Below are positions 25,124-33,339 of a stretch of 64,000 nt of DNA, in pieces. Position 1 is the first letter of the stretch. Each line of letters starts with the position of its first letter. Source of the stretch: JAAZIN01 sp964441025 (GTDB lineage Bacteria; Bacillota; Dethiobacteria; DTU022); the NCBI GenBank assembly GCA_964441025.1, contig CAYTXG010000008.1, positions 1-64,000 on the forward strand. Reading direction: 5' to 3'. Below the pieces are notes generated by a model, which searched no databases, was not told where the DNA came from, and saw only the letters and a program-made list of their open reading frames with translations. Position numbers and translations under genes: made by a program.

Positions 25124-27214
25124 TTATCGCCCGGCAGCAGCCTCTTGCGCATCTGAAGCTCTGTAACCGCATTCTTTGTCGGAGCAGCGGATCTCCTTTT
25201 TGCCGCGCCTGACCGGCTGGACCATGAGCGATCCGCACCTGGGACATTTTTCAGGCAGCGGTTTATCCCAAACAGAGAAGGTGCACTGTGGGTAATTGCT
25301 GCATCCGTAGAAGATCCGGCCCTTTTTACTGCGCCGCTCCACCAGCATGCCGCCGTCCAGGGGGCAGGCCACGCCTGTCTGCTGCACAATATTTTTCGTA
25401 AATTTGCACTCCGGGTAACCCGGGCAGGCCAGGAACCGGCCGAAGCGACCGTGTTTGAAGACAAGATTCTCCCCGCACTGGGGGCAGCGTTCCTCGCTGA
25501 CCTCGGCCTCTATCTCGATCTTTTTCATCTCCTGCTCCGCCTTGCAGAGCTGTTCCTGGAAGGAGCTGTAGAATTTATGCAGCACCTCGCTCCGCTCTAG
25601 TTTTCCCTCTTCAATCTGATCCAACCGCTCTTCCATACCGGCGGTAAAATCAATATCAATTATTTCGGGAAAGTGCTCTTTCATCAGGTCAACAACAACA
25701 AAACCCAGCTTTGTCGGGGCGAAGGCTTTTTTCTCCCTGGTCACGTAGCCACGGCTGATGATGGTCTCGATAATAGGCACGTACGTGCTCGGCCGTCCGA
25801 TGCCCTTCTCTTCGAGGGTCTTGATGAGTGAAGCATCATTGTAGCGAGGCGGCGGCTGGGTGAAATGCTGCTGGGGCAGAAACTCCACCACTTTGAGCTG
25901 CCGGCCCTCCTGCATGGGAGGCAGCAGCGTCTCCTCCTCCCTGTCGGCGGCGGGGTAGACCTTGAGGAAGCCCGGGAATGACAGGCTCGAACCAACCGCC
26001 TTGAAGGTGTATTCCCCGGCGCCGATATCAACGCGCACCTGGTCATAAACCGCAGGGACCATCTGGCTGGCCACAAACCTTTCCCAGATGAGCCTGTAAA
26101 GGCGGGCCTGATCCCGGGTCAGGTAGGCTGCAACAGCCCCGGGCGTATTGTCCAGGGCGGTGGGCCGGATGGCCTCGTGAGCCTCCTGGGCGCCCTTGCG
26201 GGAACGGTACTGCGGGGGCCGGGGCGGTACGTAATCATCACCGAATTGACGGACAATCAGCTCCCTTGCCTCAGCCTGGGCCTGTGCGGCAACGCGGGTG
26301 GAATCGGTACGCATGTATGTAATCAATCCCGAGGTCCGCCCCCCGCCCAGGCTGATCCCCTCGTAAAGCTGCTGCGCCAGGGCCATGGTTTTGCGGCCGG
26401 TAAATCCCAGTTTTGATGAGGCTTCCTGCTGCATGCTGCTGGTAATGAAAGGCGGGGCGGGACTGCGCTTCCGCCTGCTTTTCTTAACCTGCTTCACAAT
26501 GAAGGGAACGCCGCTTAAGTCTGCGATAACCTTTTCGGCTGCTTCCCTGTCCGGCAGCTCTATCTTTTCCCCGCGAAAACGCTCCAGCAAAGCTTTGAAG
26601 CGGCTGTCCGCGCCGTCAGCCTGCAGAAGCGCCTCCAGCGTCCAGTATTCTTCTTTCTCAAACAGATCGATCTCTCTCTGCCGTTCACAGATCAGCCTCA
26701 AGGCAACAGACTGGACCCTGCCTGCGCTGAGACCGCCGCGGACATTGCGCCAGAGCAACGGGCTGATCTGGTAGCCCACAAGGCGATCCAGAATGCGGCG
26801 GGCCTGCTGGGCATCAACGCGGTCCATATCCACAGGGCGCGGTTTCTTGAAGGCTTCCTTGACCGCAGTCCTGGTGATCTCATTGAATTCGACGCGGCAG
26901 GACTGCCCGAGATCGATTTTAAGAGCACGCCCGATATGCCAGCAAATAGCCTCCCCCTCGCGATCAGGGTCCGCGGCCAGGTAAACCTGCTCCGCTTTTT
27001 TGCCTGCTTCCTTCAACTGCTGTAATATTTTCCCCTTACCGCGGATGGTGATATAGCGGGGCTCAAAATTGTCCTCCAGGTCAATCCCCAGCTTGCTTTT
27101 GGGAAGATCGATCAGGTGGCCCAGGGAGGCCAGGACCTGGTATTTTGAACCCAAAAATTTTTTCAGTGTTCGCGCCTTGGCCGGCGATTCAACAATCACC
27201 AGTAAACCGCTCAT
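25124..27214 (-). CDS. topA: DNA topoisomerase I
   Basis: A 696-residue type IA topoisomerase that relaxes negative supercoils. A Toprim domain opens it (VIVESPAKA, and the acidic PDREGEAI motif); the catalytic Tyr lies in GLITYMRTDSTR. Three C-terminal four-Cys zinc ribbons follow (starting CPQCG, CPLDGG, CPRCG). The ATG at 27214 follows GGGGGGAAGAGTC; an in-frame ATG at 27229 is possible. It lies 52 bp downstream of dprA. Confidence 0.96.
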   Translation of the reverse strand: MSGLLVIVESPAKARTLKKFLGSKYQVLASLGHLIDLPKSKLGIDLEDNFEPRYITIRGKGKILQQLKEAGKKAEQVYLAADPDREGEAICWHIGRALKIDLGQSCRVEFNEITRTAVKEAFKKPRPVDMDRVDAQQARRILDRLVGYQISPLLWRNVRGGLSAGRVQSVALRLICERQREIDLFEKEEYWTLEALLQADGADSRFKALLERFRGEKIELPDREAAEKVIADLSGVPFIVKQVKKSRRKRSPAPPFITSSMQQEASSKLGFTGRKTMALAQQLYEGISLGGGRTSGLITYMRTDSTRVAAQAQAEARELIVRQFGDDYVPPRPPQYRSRKGAQEAHEAIRPTALDNTPGAVAAYLTRDQARLYRLIWERFVASQMVPAVYDQVRVDIGAGEYTFKAVGSSLSFPGFLKVYPAADREEETLLPPMQEGRQLKVVEFLPQQHFTQPPPRYNDASLIKTLEEKGIGRPSTYVPIIETIISRGYVTREKKAFAPTKLGFVVVDLMKEHFPEIIDIDFTAGMEERLDQIEEGKLERSEVLHKFYSSFQEQLCKAEQEMKKIEIEAEVSEERCPQCGENLVFKHGRFGRFLACPGYPECKFTKNIVQQTGVACPLDGGMLVERRSKKGRIFYGCSNYPQCTFSVWDKPLPEKCPRCGSLMVQPVRRGKKEIRCSDKECGYRASDAQEAAAGR

Positions 27215-27266
27215 GACTCTTCCCCCCATTCAAGAACAAAACATTACCCGTGTATCTTATCATAAA

Positions 27267-28373
27267 CTACACCTGAATAAAATATTTTCCCGGCAGCTGG
27301 CGAATAAGCCCTTTCAGCTCCAGGCTCAGGAGGCGGGCTCCTGTCTCCGCCGCATCCTCACCGCCCAGGCGCACAATCTCGTCAATATGCAGCGGCTGAT
27401 AGGGAATAAGACCCAGGATCCGCCTCTCATCATCTTCCAGGGCAGCCACCTTTTGCTCTCTTGCTTCTGAAAGATCCTCCGGCAGGGAGAGGCCTCCGGC
27501 AGCGACAATGCCCAGCTCTTCGAGAATGTCTTCAGCCCCCTCGACAAGGCGGGCCCCCTCTTTGATCAGGCGGTGGCTGCCGCGGCTGTAAGGGCTGCCC
27601 ACATTGCCGGGGACGGCAAAAACTTCACGATTCTGCTCCAGCGCATAGTAAGCGGTGATCAGGGCGCCGCTTTTCCGGGAGGCCTCGACAACGACAGCGC
27701 CCAGCGAGAGACCGCTGATGATGCGGTTGCGCCGGGGAAAATGCTGGGGCAGCGGCGGGGTATCCAGGGGAAATTCGCTCACAACAGCCCCATTTTTGAT
27801 CAGCGCTTTCATTAGATCCCTGTTGGCAGCCGGGTAACACCGCTCCACGCTGCAGCCGAGAACGGCTACGGAGCGCCCTTTTGCCCCCAGGGCGCCATCG
27901 TGCGCCGCCGTATCGATGCCCAGGGCCATACCGCTGACAATAGTGAAACCGGCGCCGGCCAGCTCCCCCGCCAGGCGGGAAGCCACCTCCTTGCCGTAAA
28001 AGGTGCAGCGCCTGCTGCCCACAATGGCCAGGGCCAGGTTATCCTCCTCCCGCCATTCGCCGAGGCAGTAAAGCAGCGGCGGAGGTTGAGAAATCCGCTT
28101 CAGCAGGGGCGGGTAGCGGGGGGAGTTCACCGAAAGGCAGCCAATATTCAGCTGCTGCAAGCGGCGCCACTCCCGCTGGGGATGAATGCGCCGGCGCTCT
28201 TCGAGCAGCCGCTCTTCAAAACCCTTCAGCTCGGGAATATCGCCCAGGAGCGCCGCTGAAGCACTCCAGGCTTCCCGGGCGGTACCGCAGCGCTTGAGCA
28301 TGGCCCCGATGCGCAGCGGGCCTAAAAAAGAAACCCGGTTCAGAGCATTCAGATACATAAGTTCTTCTTCCAT
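27267..28373 (-). CDS. dprA: DNA processing protein DprA
   Basis: A 368-residue protein that binds incoming single-stranded DNA and loads RecA during transformation. A short N-terminal helical region is followed by the Rossmann-like DprA core (VGSRRCTFYG, IVSGMALGIDTAAH, EFPLDTPP, FPRRNRIISGLS) and a C-terminal winged helix (about 305-368). It heads the dprA-topA-xerC-hslVU-codY block. Confidence 0.95.
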   Translation of the reverse strand: MEEELMYLNALNRVSFLGPLRIGAMLKRCGTAREAWSASAALLGDIPELKGFEERLLEERRRIHPQREWRRLQQLNIGCLSVNSPRYPPLLKRISQPPPLLYCLGEWREEDNLALAIVGSRRCTFYGKEVASRLAGELAGAGFTIVSGMALGIDTAAHDGALGAKGRSVAVLGCSVERCYPAANRDLMKALIKNGAVVSEFPLDTPPLPQHFPRRNRIISGLSLGAVVVEASRKSGALITAYYALEQNREVFAVPGNVGSPYSRGSHRLIKEGARLVEGAEDILEELGIVAAGGLSLPEDLSEAREQKVAALEDDERRILGLIPYQPLHIDEIVRLGGEDAAETGARLLSLELKGLIRQLPGKYFIQV

Positions 28374-28434
28374 GGTCTCTTCAGGGCGCCAATTCTGTTA
28401 TAACTGCTGCCTCAGACGGAATGGGACAGATGTT

Positions 28435-29691
28435 TCAATCGTTGCTTTCCCCCCGGCCCTCCATTTCATGGTAGCCAAATTTCACGACCCGGTTTTCCCA
28501 GGTCCTGATCACAGCCTCATTCTCACCTTCCCAGAGTAAATACTGCGGCAGAAGGGGTATCTTACCATAGCCCTGCGGCGCATTAAGAATATAGGTGGGA
28601 ATAGCCAGTCCCGAGGTATGACCCCTCATCTGCTCCATCACCTCCAGGCCTTCCCGAATCTTCACCCAAAAATGGGATGTACCTTTCACGCTTTTTGGAT
28701 GAAATATATAGTAGGGACGGACCATGATTTTTAGCAGCTCCTGGTTCAGCTTGAGCATGACAAAGGGGTCGCTGTTTACCCCCTTGAGCAGCACCGCCTG
28801 GTTGCCCAGGGAGACGCCGGACCGGGCCAGCTTGAAGCAGGCTTCGCTGGCAGCCGGGGTTACCTCCAGCGGGTGATTGAACTGCACATTGACATAGAGC
28901 GGCAGGTGGCGGGAGAGGATCTTGCAAAGCTCGTCATCGATGCGGCTGGGCAGCGTTACCGGAGTGCGCGTCCCGAAGCGCTTGATCTCAACGTGGGGGA
29001 TCTGCCCAAGCTGCTCCAGCAGCCAGGCAATGCTGCTGTTGCCGAGCATGAAAGCATCTCCGCCCGTGAGAAGTACATCGCGGATTTCCCTGTTGTCGCG
29101 GACATAGTCAAGCGCCGCCGCCAGCTCACTGCGCGGCGTGGCCAGATCTTTCTCGCCGATATTCCGCCGCCTCTGGCAGTGCCGGCAATACATGGCGCAC
29201 TGATTCGTCACATTGATGATCAGGCGGTCGGGGTAGCGACGCGTCACCGCCGGGGCGGGTGAGGTGTGCTCTTCATCCATGGGGTCGCTGCTCCCGGCAT
29301 CATCGGCGCATTCCTCTATTGAGGGGACAGCCTGGCGGCGGACGGGGTCGTCGGGGTCATCGGGATCGATGAGGCTGAGATAGTACGGTGAAACCGCCCA
29401 GCGGTACGATTGCCCTGTCCGCCCGATCTCCTCCGCCTGCCTCGTGCTGAGAGATAAACATCTTTTCAGCTCCTCAACAGTGGTGATCCGGTTTTTAATA
29501 TGCCACCGCCAGTTCTCCCAATCCACGGCAGTGGCCTTGAAAAGCGATTTCAACCGCTCCTGATTCTCCAGGATGCGGGGCCACTGCTGAAAGCCTGTCG
29601 GAATAGCAGGCAGGGCTTGCTCATATTCATGGAGGGTTTTTTTCAGCTCCCCCGCTCTCCTCAGGGATATATCTCTGCTGTTGCTATCCAT
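28435..29691 (-). CDS. glutamate 2,3-aminomutase (KamA-family radical SAM, PLP)
   Basis: A 418-residue KamA-type enzyme: radical SAM motif C165-x3-C169-x2-C172 (CAMYCRHC), PLP lysine K377 in GYGKIP. In lysine 2,3-aminomutase the substrate amino group is held by two Asp (D293, D330). Here the aligned residues are K333 (HPKSVKG) and N370 (ILNAPQG), the pair described for Clostridioides difficile glutamate 2,3-aminomutase (K332, N369). The likely product is beta-glutamate, a compatible solute. No ablB acetyltransferase is beside it. A GGAGG site precedes the ATG. Confidence 0.82.
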   Translation of the reverse strand: MDSNSRDISLRRAGELKKTLHEYEQALPAIPTGFQQWPRILENQERLKSLFKATAVDWENWRWHIKNRITTVEELKRCLSLSTRQAEEIGRTGQSYRWAVSPYYLSLIDPDDPDDPVRRQAVPSIEECADDAGSSDPMDEEHTSPAPAVTRRYPDRLIINVTNQCAMYCRHCQRRRNIGEKDLATPRSELAAALDYVRDNREIRDVLLTGGDAFMLGNSSIAWLLEQLGQIPHVEIKRFGTRTPVTLPSRIDDELCKILSRHLPLYVNVQFNHPLEVTPAASEACFKLARSGVSLGNQAVLLKGVNSDPFVMLKLNQELLKIMVRPYYIFHPKSVKGTSHFWVKIREGLEVMEQMRGHTSGLAIPTYILNAPQGYGKIPLLPQYLLWEGENEAVIRTWENRVVKFGYHEMEGRGESND

Positions 29692-29965
29692 AGCCTTGTT
29701 TCCTCCGTAATCCTTCTTGAAAAATTCCTTTTAAAGTATATCACAGGCTTGCGGCGCGATCAAAAAGCACACGGTCGGCGTGCGGCTTTACCTGTTGCAG
29801 CACCGCAATGTCCGCCGGGCAGGCACCCGGTACCGCCGCTTTTTTTGACAAACCCTCCCGGACCCCCTTTGCCGGGGATATCCGGGAGTGCTCGTATAAC
29901 AAAGGGGACTGCCCGCCCGCCCCGGTGTAAGGAGAGCCCAACGCTTGCGCGGAGCAACCCAGAGT

Positions 29966-30970
29966 TCAGGAGTGGGGCAGCGGGGGCCAGGCCAGGGCGG
30001 CGAGCTTCTCAATGAGGACAACGGCATGCTCCACATCACCGGCATCGACCATTTCGGAGGGAGAATGGATATAGCGGCAGGGGATTGATAGGGCGCCGGA
30101 GGGAACACCTTCACGGGACAGGTGGATGGCTCCGGCATCGGTCCCCCCATGCTCCAGGACCTCGAGCTGGTAGGGGATATTATTATTTTCGGCTGCTTCG
30201 ATCATTATATCGCGCACTTCCGGATGGCAGATTATCGACCTGTCCTTCACCTTGATCGCGGGACCCTTGCCCAGGCTCACCGCCATCACGGGCGACTCGG
30301 GAGTGTCGCCGACAGAAGTCACATCAACGGCAAAGCCGTAGCCGGGCCTGAGCCGGTATGCAGCGGTGGCGGCGCCGCGCAGCCCCACCTCTTCCTGCAC
30401 CGAGAAAACAAAGCAAAGCCCCTGGGGCAGCGAGGAGGGCAGCCGGCGCAGAGCCTCCACGAGGATAGCACAGCCGATGCGGTCGTCCATTGCCTTGGCC
30501 ATGTAGCGCCGGCCCAGCTTAACAAAGGGCTGGTCCAGGCAGGCCATGTCGCCGATGCGGAGGCGCTCTTTCGCTTCATCACCGCCGGCGGCGCCGATGT
30601 CGAGGTAGAGCCTGGTCCAATCAAGCTCTTTTAGCTCTTTGAGCTTCTCATGGTACAGGGTACCGGTAACGCCGTTTTTAAATATCACCCGCTGCCCCGG
30701 CAGCAGGTGCGGGGCAACACCGCCTACGGGAGCAATGCGCAAGAAGCCGCTGTCGTCGATATGGGTGACCACGATCCCGATCTCATCCATGTGCGCAGAG
30801 AACATGAGCAGCGGGCCAGGTCCCTCCCTGAGGGCAAAAAGATTGCCCAGGTTATCTGTAAAGGTGCGGTCAGCGCTCTCCCTGACCCTCTCTTCAATTA
30901 ACTCCCTGACGACTGCTTCCTCCCCGGAAGGGCCGCACGCCTCGACAAACTCTTTGATCAACGTCTCCAT
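29966..30970 (-). CDS. M42 family metallopeptidase (third of three)
   Basis: A 334-residue M42 (YsdC/FrvX/glutamyl-aminopeptidase-like) dizinc aminopeptidase. Metal and catalytic residues are visible: SAHMDEIG, AMDDRIG, VQEEVGLRG, AVDVTSVGD, and the C-terminal YIHSPSEM His. The family forms large tetrahedral complexes that trim peptides. It is last in a run of three paralogues, 29 bp after the second. The 270 bp downstream to the aminomutase gene hold nothing I can identify. Confidence 0.9.
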   Translation of the reverse strand: METLIKEFVEACGPSGEEAVVRELIEERVRESADRTFTDNLGNLFALREGPGPLLMFSAHMDEIGIVVTHIDDSGFLRIAPVGGVAPHLLPGQRVIFKNGVTGTLYHEKLKELKELDWTRLYLDIGAAGGDEAKERLRIGDMACLDQPFVKLGRRYMAKAMDDRIGCAILVEALRRLPSSLPQGLCFVFSVQEEVGLRGAATAAYRLRPGYGFAVDVTSVGDTPESPVMAVSLGKGPAIKVKDRSIICHPEVRDIMIEAAENNNIPYQLEVLEHGGTDAGAIHLSREGVPSGALSIPCRYIHSPSEMVDAGDVEHAVVLIEKLAALAWPPLPHS

Positions 30971-30999
30971 TTAATCTATCGCCACCTTCATCGTAGTTT

Positions 31000-32013
31000 T
31001 CAAACCGCCGCTTCAAGCCAGGCCCGCACCAGGGCAAGGGTATGCCCCATGTCGCTCTCCTTAAGCACGCAGCAGGGAGAATGAATATAGCGGCAGGGTA
31101 CCGCCACCACACCGGCCCTGACTCCTTCCCTGCTCAGGGCCATGGCCCCGGCATCGGTACCCCCGCCGGTGAAGCGGCGAAACTGGAAGGGAACTGCCGC
31201 CTTCTCACCCGCTTCAATGAGACTCTGGAATATCCTGCGGTCAACAATAAGGGTGCGATCCATAAAGCTGATTGCCGGACCGCGGCCCAGAGCGGCGGCG
31301 CTGCGCTCCCCCTTTGTGTCGGGGGTATCGTCGGCGGCGGTGGCTTCAAGGGCCAGGGCCATCTGCGGCTGAAGCGTATAGGCGGCCACCCGCGCCCCCC
31401 GCAGGCCCACCTCTTCCTGGACGGTGAAGGCGGCGTCAAAGGAAGGCCCTCCCTTCTCCAGCAGCAGCTCCAGGAGCAGGGCGCAGCCGGCGCGGTCATC
31501 AAAAGCTTTGCCGCGCAGGCAGCCGTCGCCGAAGGAGATGCATTCCGTGTCAAAGGAAGCATAGTCCCCTATCTGCACATGCTTCTCCGCCTCTTCTTTA
31601 TCCTTCGCCCCGATATCGATATAGAGCTGATCCAGGTCAATGGGCTTGCGCCGCTCTTCCGGCTTTTGCAGGTGTATGGCCTTGGAACCGATCACCCCGG
31701 GAATGCTCTTTTCACCGATGCGCACCCTCTTGGAGACAAGAACCCGGGTATCAATACCACCCACAGGGCGAAATTTTTGATGGCCGCTCTTCTCAACGGA
31801 GACGATCATGAGGCCCACCTCGTCCATATGGGCGGCGAGCATGATGCGCCGCCGGGAGCGCGGTGAGTCGCCCCCTTTACGCACCAGGAGATTGCCCATG
31901 GTATCGGTCTTCCATTCCAGCGGTTGCCCCTTCAGCTCTTCGATGATCGCTTCGCGAACTGCCTTTTCGTTTCCGGAAACAGAGGGCAGGTCCGACAGCT
32001 TTTTTATAAACAT
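31000..32013 (-). CDS. M42 family metallopeptidase (second of three)
   Basis: A 337-residue paralogue with AAHMDEVG, AFDDRAG, VQEEVGLRGA, ALEATAADD and YIHSPCC. The metal-ligand Asp found in AVDVT of its neighbours is Glu here (EAT), a substitution accepted in the family but possibly shifting metal or substrate preference. It overlaps the upstream paralogue by 10 bp, so it is translationally coupled. Confidence 0.9.
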   Translation of the reverse strand: MFIKKLSDLPSVSGNEKAVREAIIEELKGQPLEWKTDTMGNLLVRKGGDSPRSRRRIMLAAHMDEVGLMIVSVEKSGHQKFRPVGGIDTRVLVSKRVRIGEKSIPGVIGSKAIHLQKPEERRKPIDLDQLYIDIGAKDKEEAEKHVQIGDYASFDTECISFGDGCLRGKAFDDRAGCALLLELLLEKGGPSFDAAFTVQEEVGLRGARVAAYTLQPQMALALEATAADDTPDTKGERSAAALGRGPAISFMDRTLIVDRRIFQSLIEAGEKAAVPFQFRRFTGGGTDAGAMALSREGVRAGVVAVPCRYIHSPCCVLKESDMGHTLALVRAWLEAAV

Positions 32014-33077
32014 GCCAATCCCTCCACAAAGGGGCGATCAAGGCTGCGGGCAAAAGAGGCCAGCAGCCGCCCGGTGTTGTTCAGATCTTCTATGTTCAGC
32101 ATCTCCACCGTGGTGTGCATGTAGCGCAGCGGTATGGAGAGCAACGCGGAGGGGATCCCTTCCCGCGCCACCTGGATGGCCCAGGCGTCGGTGCCGCCGG
32201 CGGCGGGATCAGCCTCGCGCTGCACTGTAAAGCGGTCTGCAGCAGCTGCATCTTCGAAACGACGGACCAGTGCTGGATGAAAATTGGGCCCCATTGTGAT
32301 CACCGGACCGCCGCCCACCTTGAATACTTCGGGGGGGTTGAGCCCGGGGGATTGCCCGAAAGTCACATCAATAGCCACCGCCAGGTCGGGAACAAGCCCA
32401 TAAGCGGCGGTGACGGCGCCGCGCAGACCCACTTCCTCCTGAACGCTGGCCACATAATAAATGTCGGCGGCGTGGCGGGAGGCGGCCAGTTCGGCGGCGC
32501 AGATCACCAGCGCAGCCACGCCGGCGCGATCATCGAGCGACTTCCCGACAATGCATCCACCGGCGGACATGGCCAGGGGCTCCGCGTCAAAAGAGATCAG
32601 ATCGCCAATGCGCACCTGCGCCCCGGCCCGCTCTCTGTCCATACCGATGTCGATAAAGAGATCCTCAAATTTGTGCGCTTCCCGGCGCTCCTTCGCCGGC
32701 AGCAGGTGCGGCGGTTTTGCGCCGACAACGCCCTTGAGCAGGGTGCGGCCGTGAACTTCGACGGGCTGGCCGGGGAGAATACGGGAATCGATTCCCCCCA
32801 CGGCGGTAAAGCGCAGCGCTCCCCCATCTTCAATCCTGGTGACCATGGCGCCGATCTCATCCATATGCGCTACCAGGGCCAGGGAAAAGGGTTTTTCGCC
32901 GGCGCACTCTCCCTCCCGGTAAGCGATGAGGTTGCCCAGGCTGTCCCGCCACATCCTGGTGCTGTAGCACCCCAGGCAGCGGGAAGCAGCCTCAGCGACG
33001 GCTGACTCGCTCCCCGAAATCCCCACGGCGCCGGAGAGCTCCATCAGCAACTGCTTAATCTCTTCTTCTTTCATCAA
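32004..33077 (-). CDS. M42 family metallopeptidase (first of three)
   Basis: A 357-residue paralogue at the head of the operon. Ligands seen in VAHMDEIG, SLDDRAG, VQEEVGLRGA, AIDVTFGQ and YMHTTVEM. It has a longer N-terminus and C-terminus than the other two. Three different M42 subunits made together suggest a peptide-scavenging set with different specificities, or a hetero-oligomer. Confidence 0.9.
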   Translation of the reverse strand: MMKEEEIKQLLMELSGAVGISGSESAVAEAASRCLGCYSTRMWRDSLGNLIAYREGECAGEKPFSLALVAHMDEIGAMVTRIEDGGALRFTAVGGIDSRILPGQPVEVHGRTLLKGVVGAKPPHLLPAKERREAHKFEDLFIDIGMDRERAGAQVRIGDLISFDAEPLAMSAGGCIVGKSLDDRAGVAALVICAAELAASRHAADIYYVASVQEEVGLRGAVTAAYGLVPDLAVAIDVTFGQSPGLNPPEVFKVGGGPVITMGPNFHPALVRRFEDAAAADRFTVQREADPAAGGTDAWAIQVAREGIPSALLSIPLRYMHTTVEMLNIEDLNNTGRLLASFARSLDRPFVEGLACL

Positions 33078-33339
33078 GACAACTCCCTTTAGAAGGTTCT
33101 TTTCGCGTGGTAAGCACTTAACCGGTAGATTCTTATTATCTCTTAAACCTCCGCCGCTAACACTTCACATAAAGGAACACCCTGCTCCCCCGCCAGGCGT
33201 ACCCTGCCAATCGCCCTGCCGGCCTTGACGGCTTAGACAGCAATCACCCGGGCGGCGGCGCCATCAGACATGTCCTCCGGCCAGACTGCATTTGCGAAGG
33301 CATATTTTGGAAAAAGGCCCACCCCGGTTTAAAGGGCAT

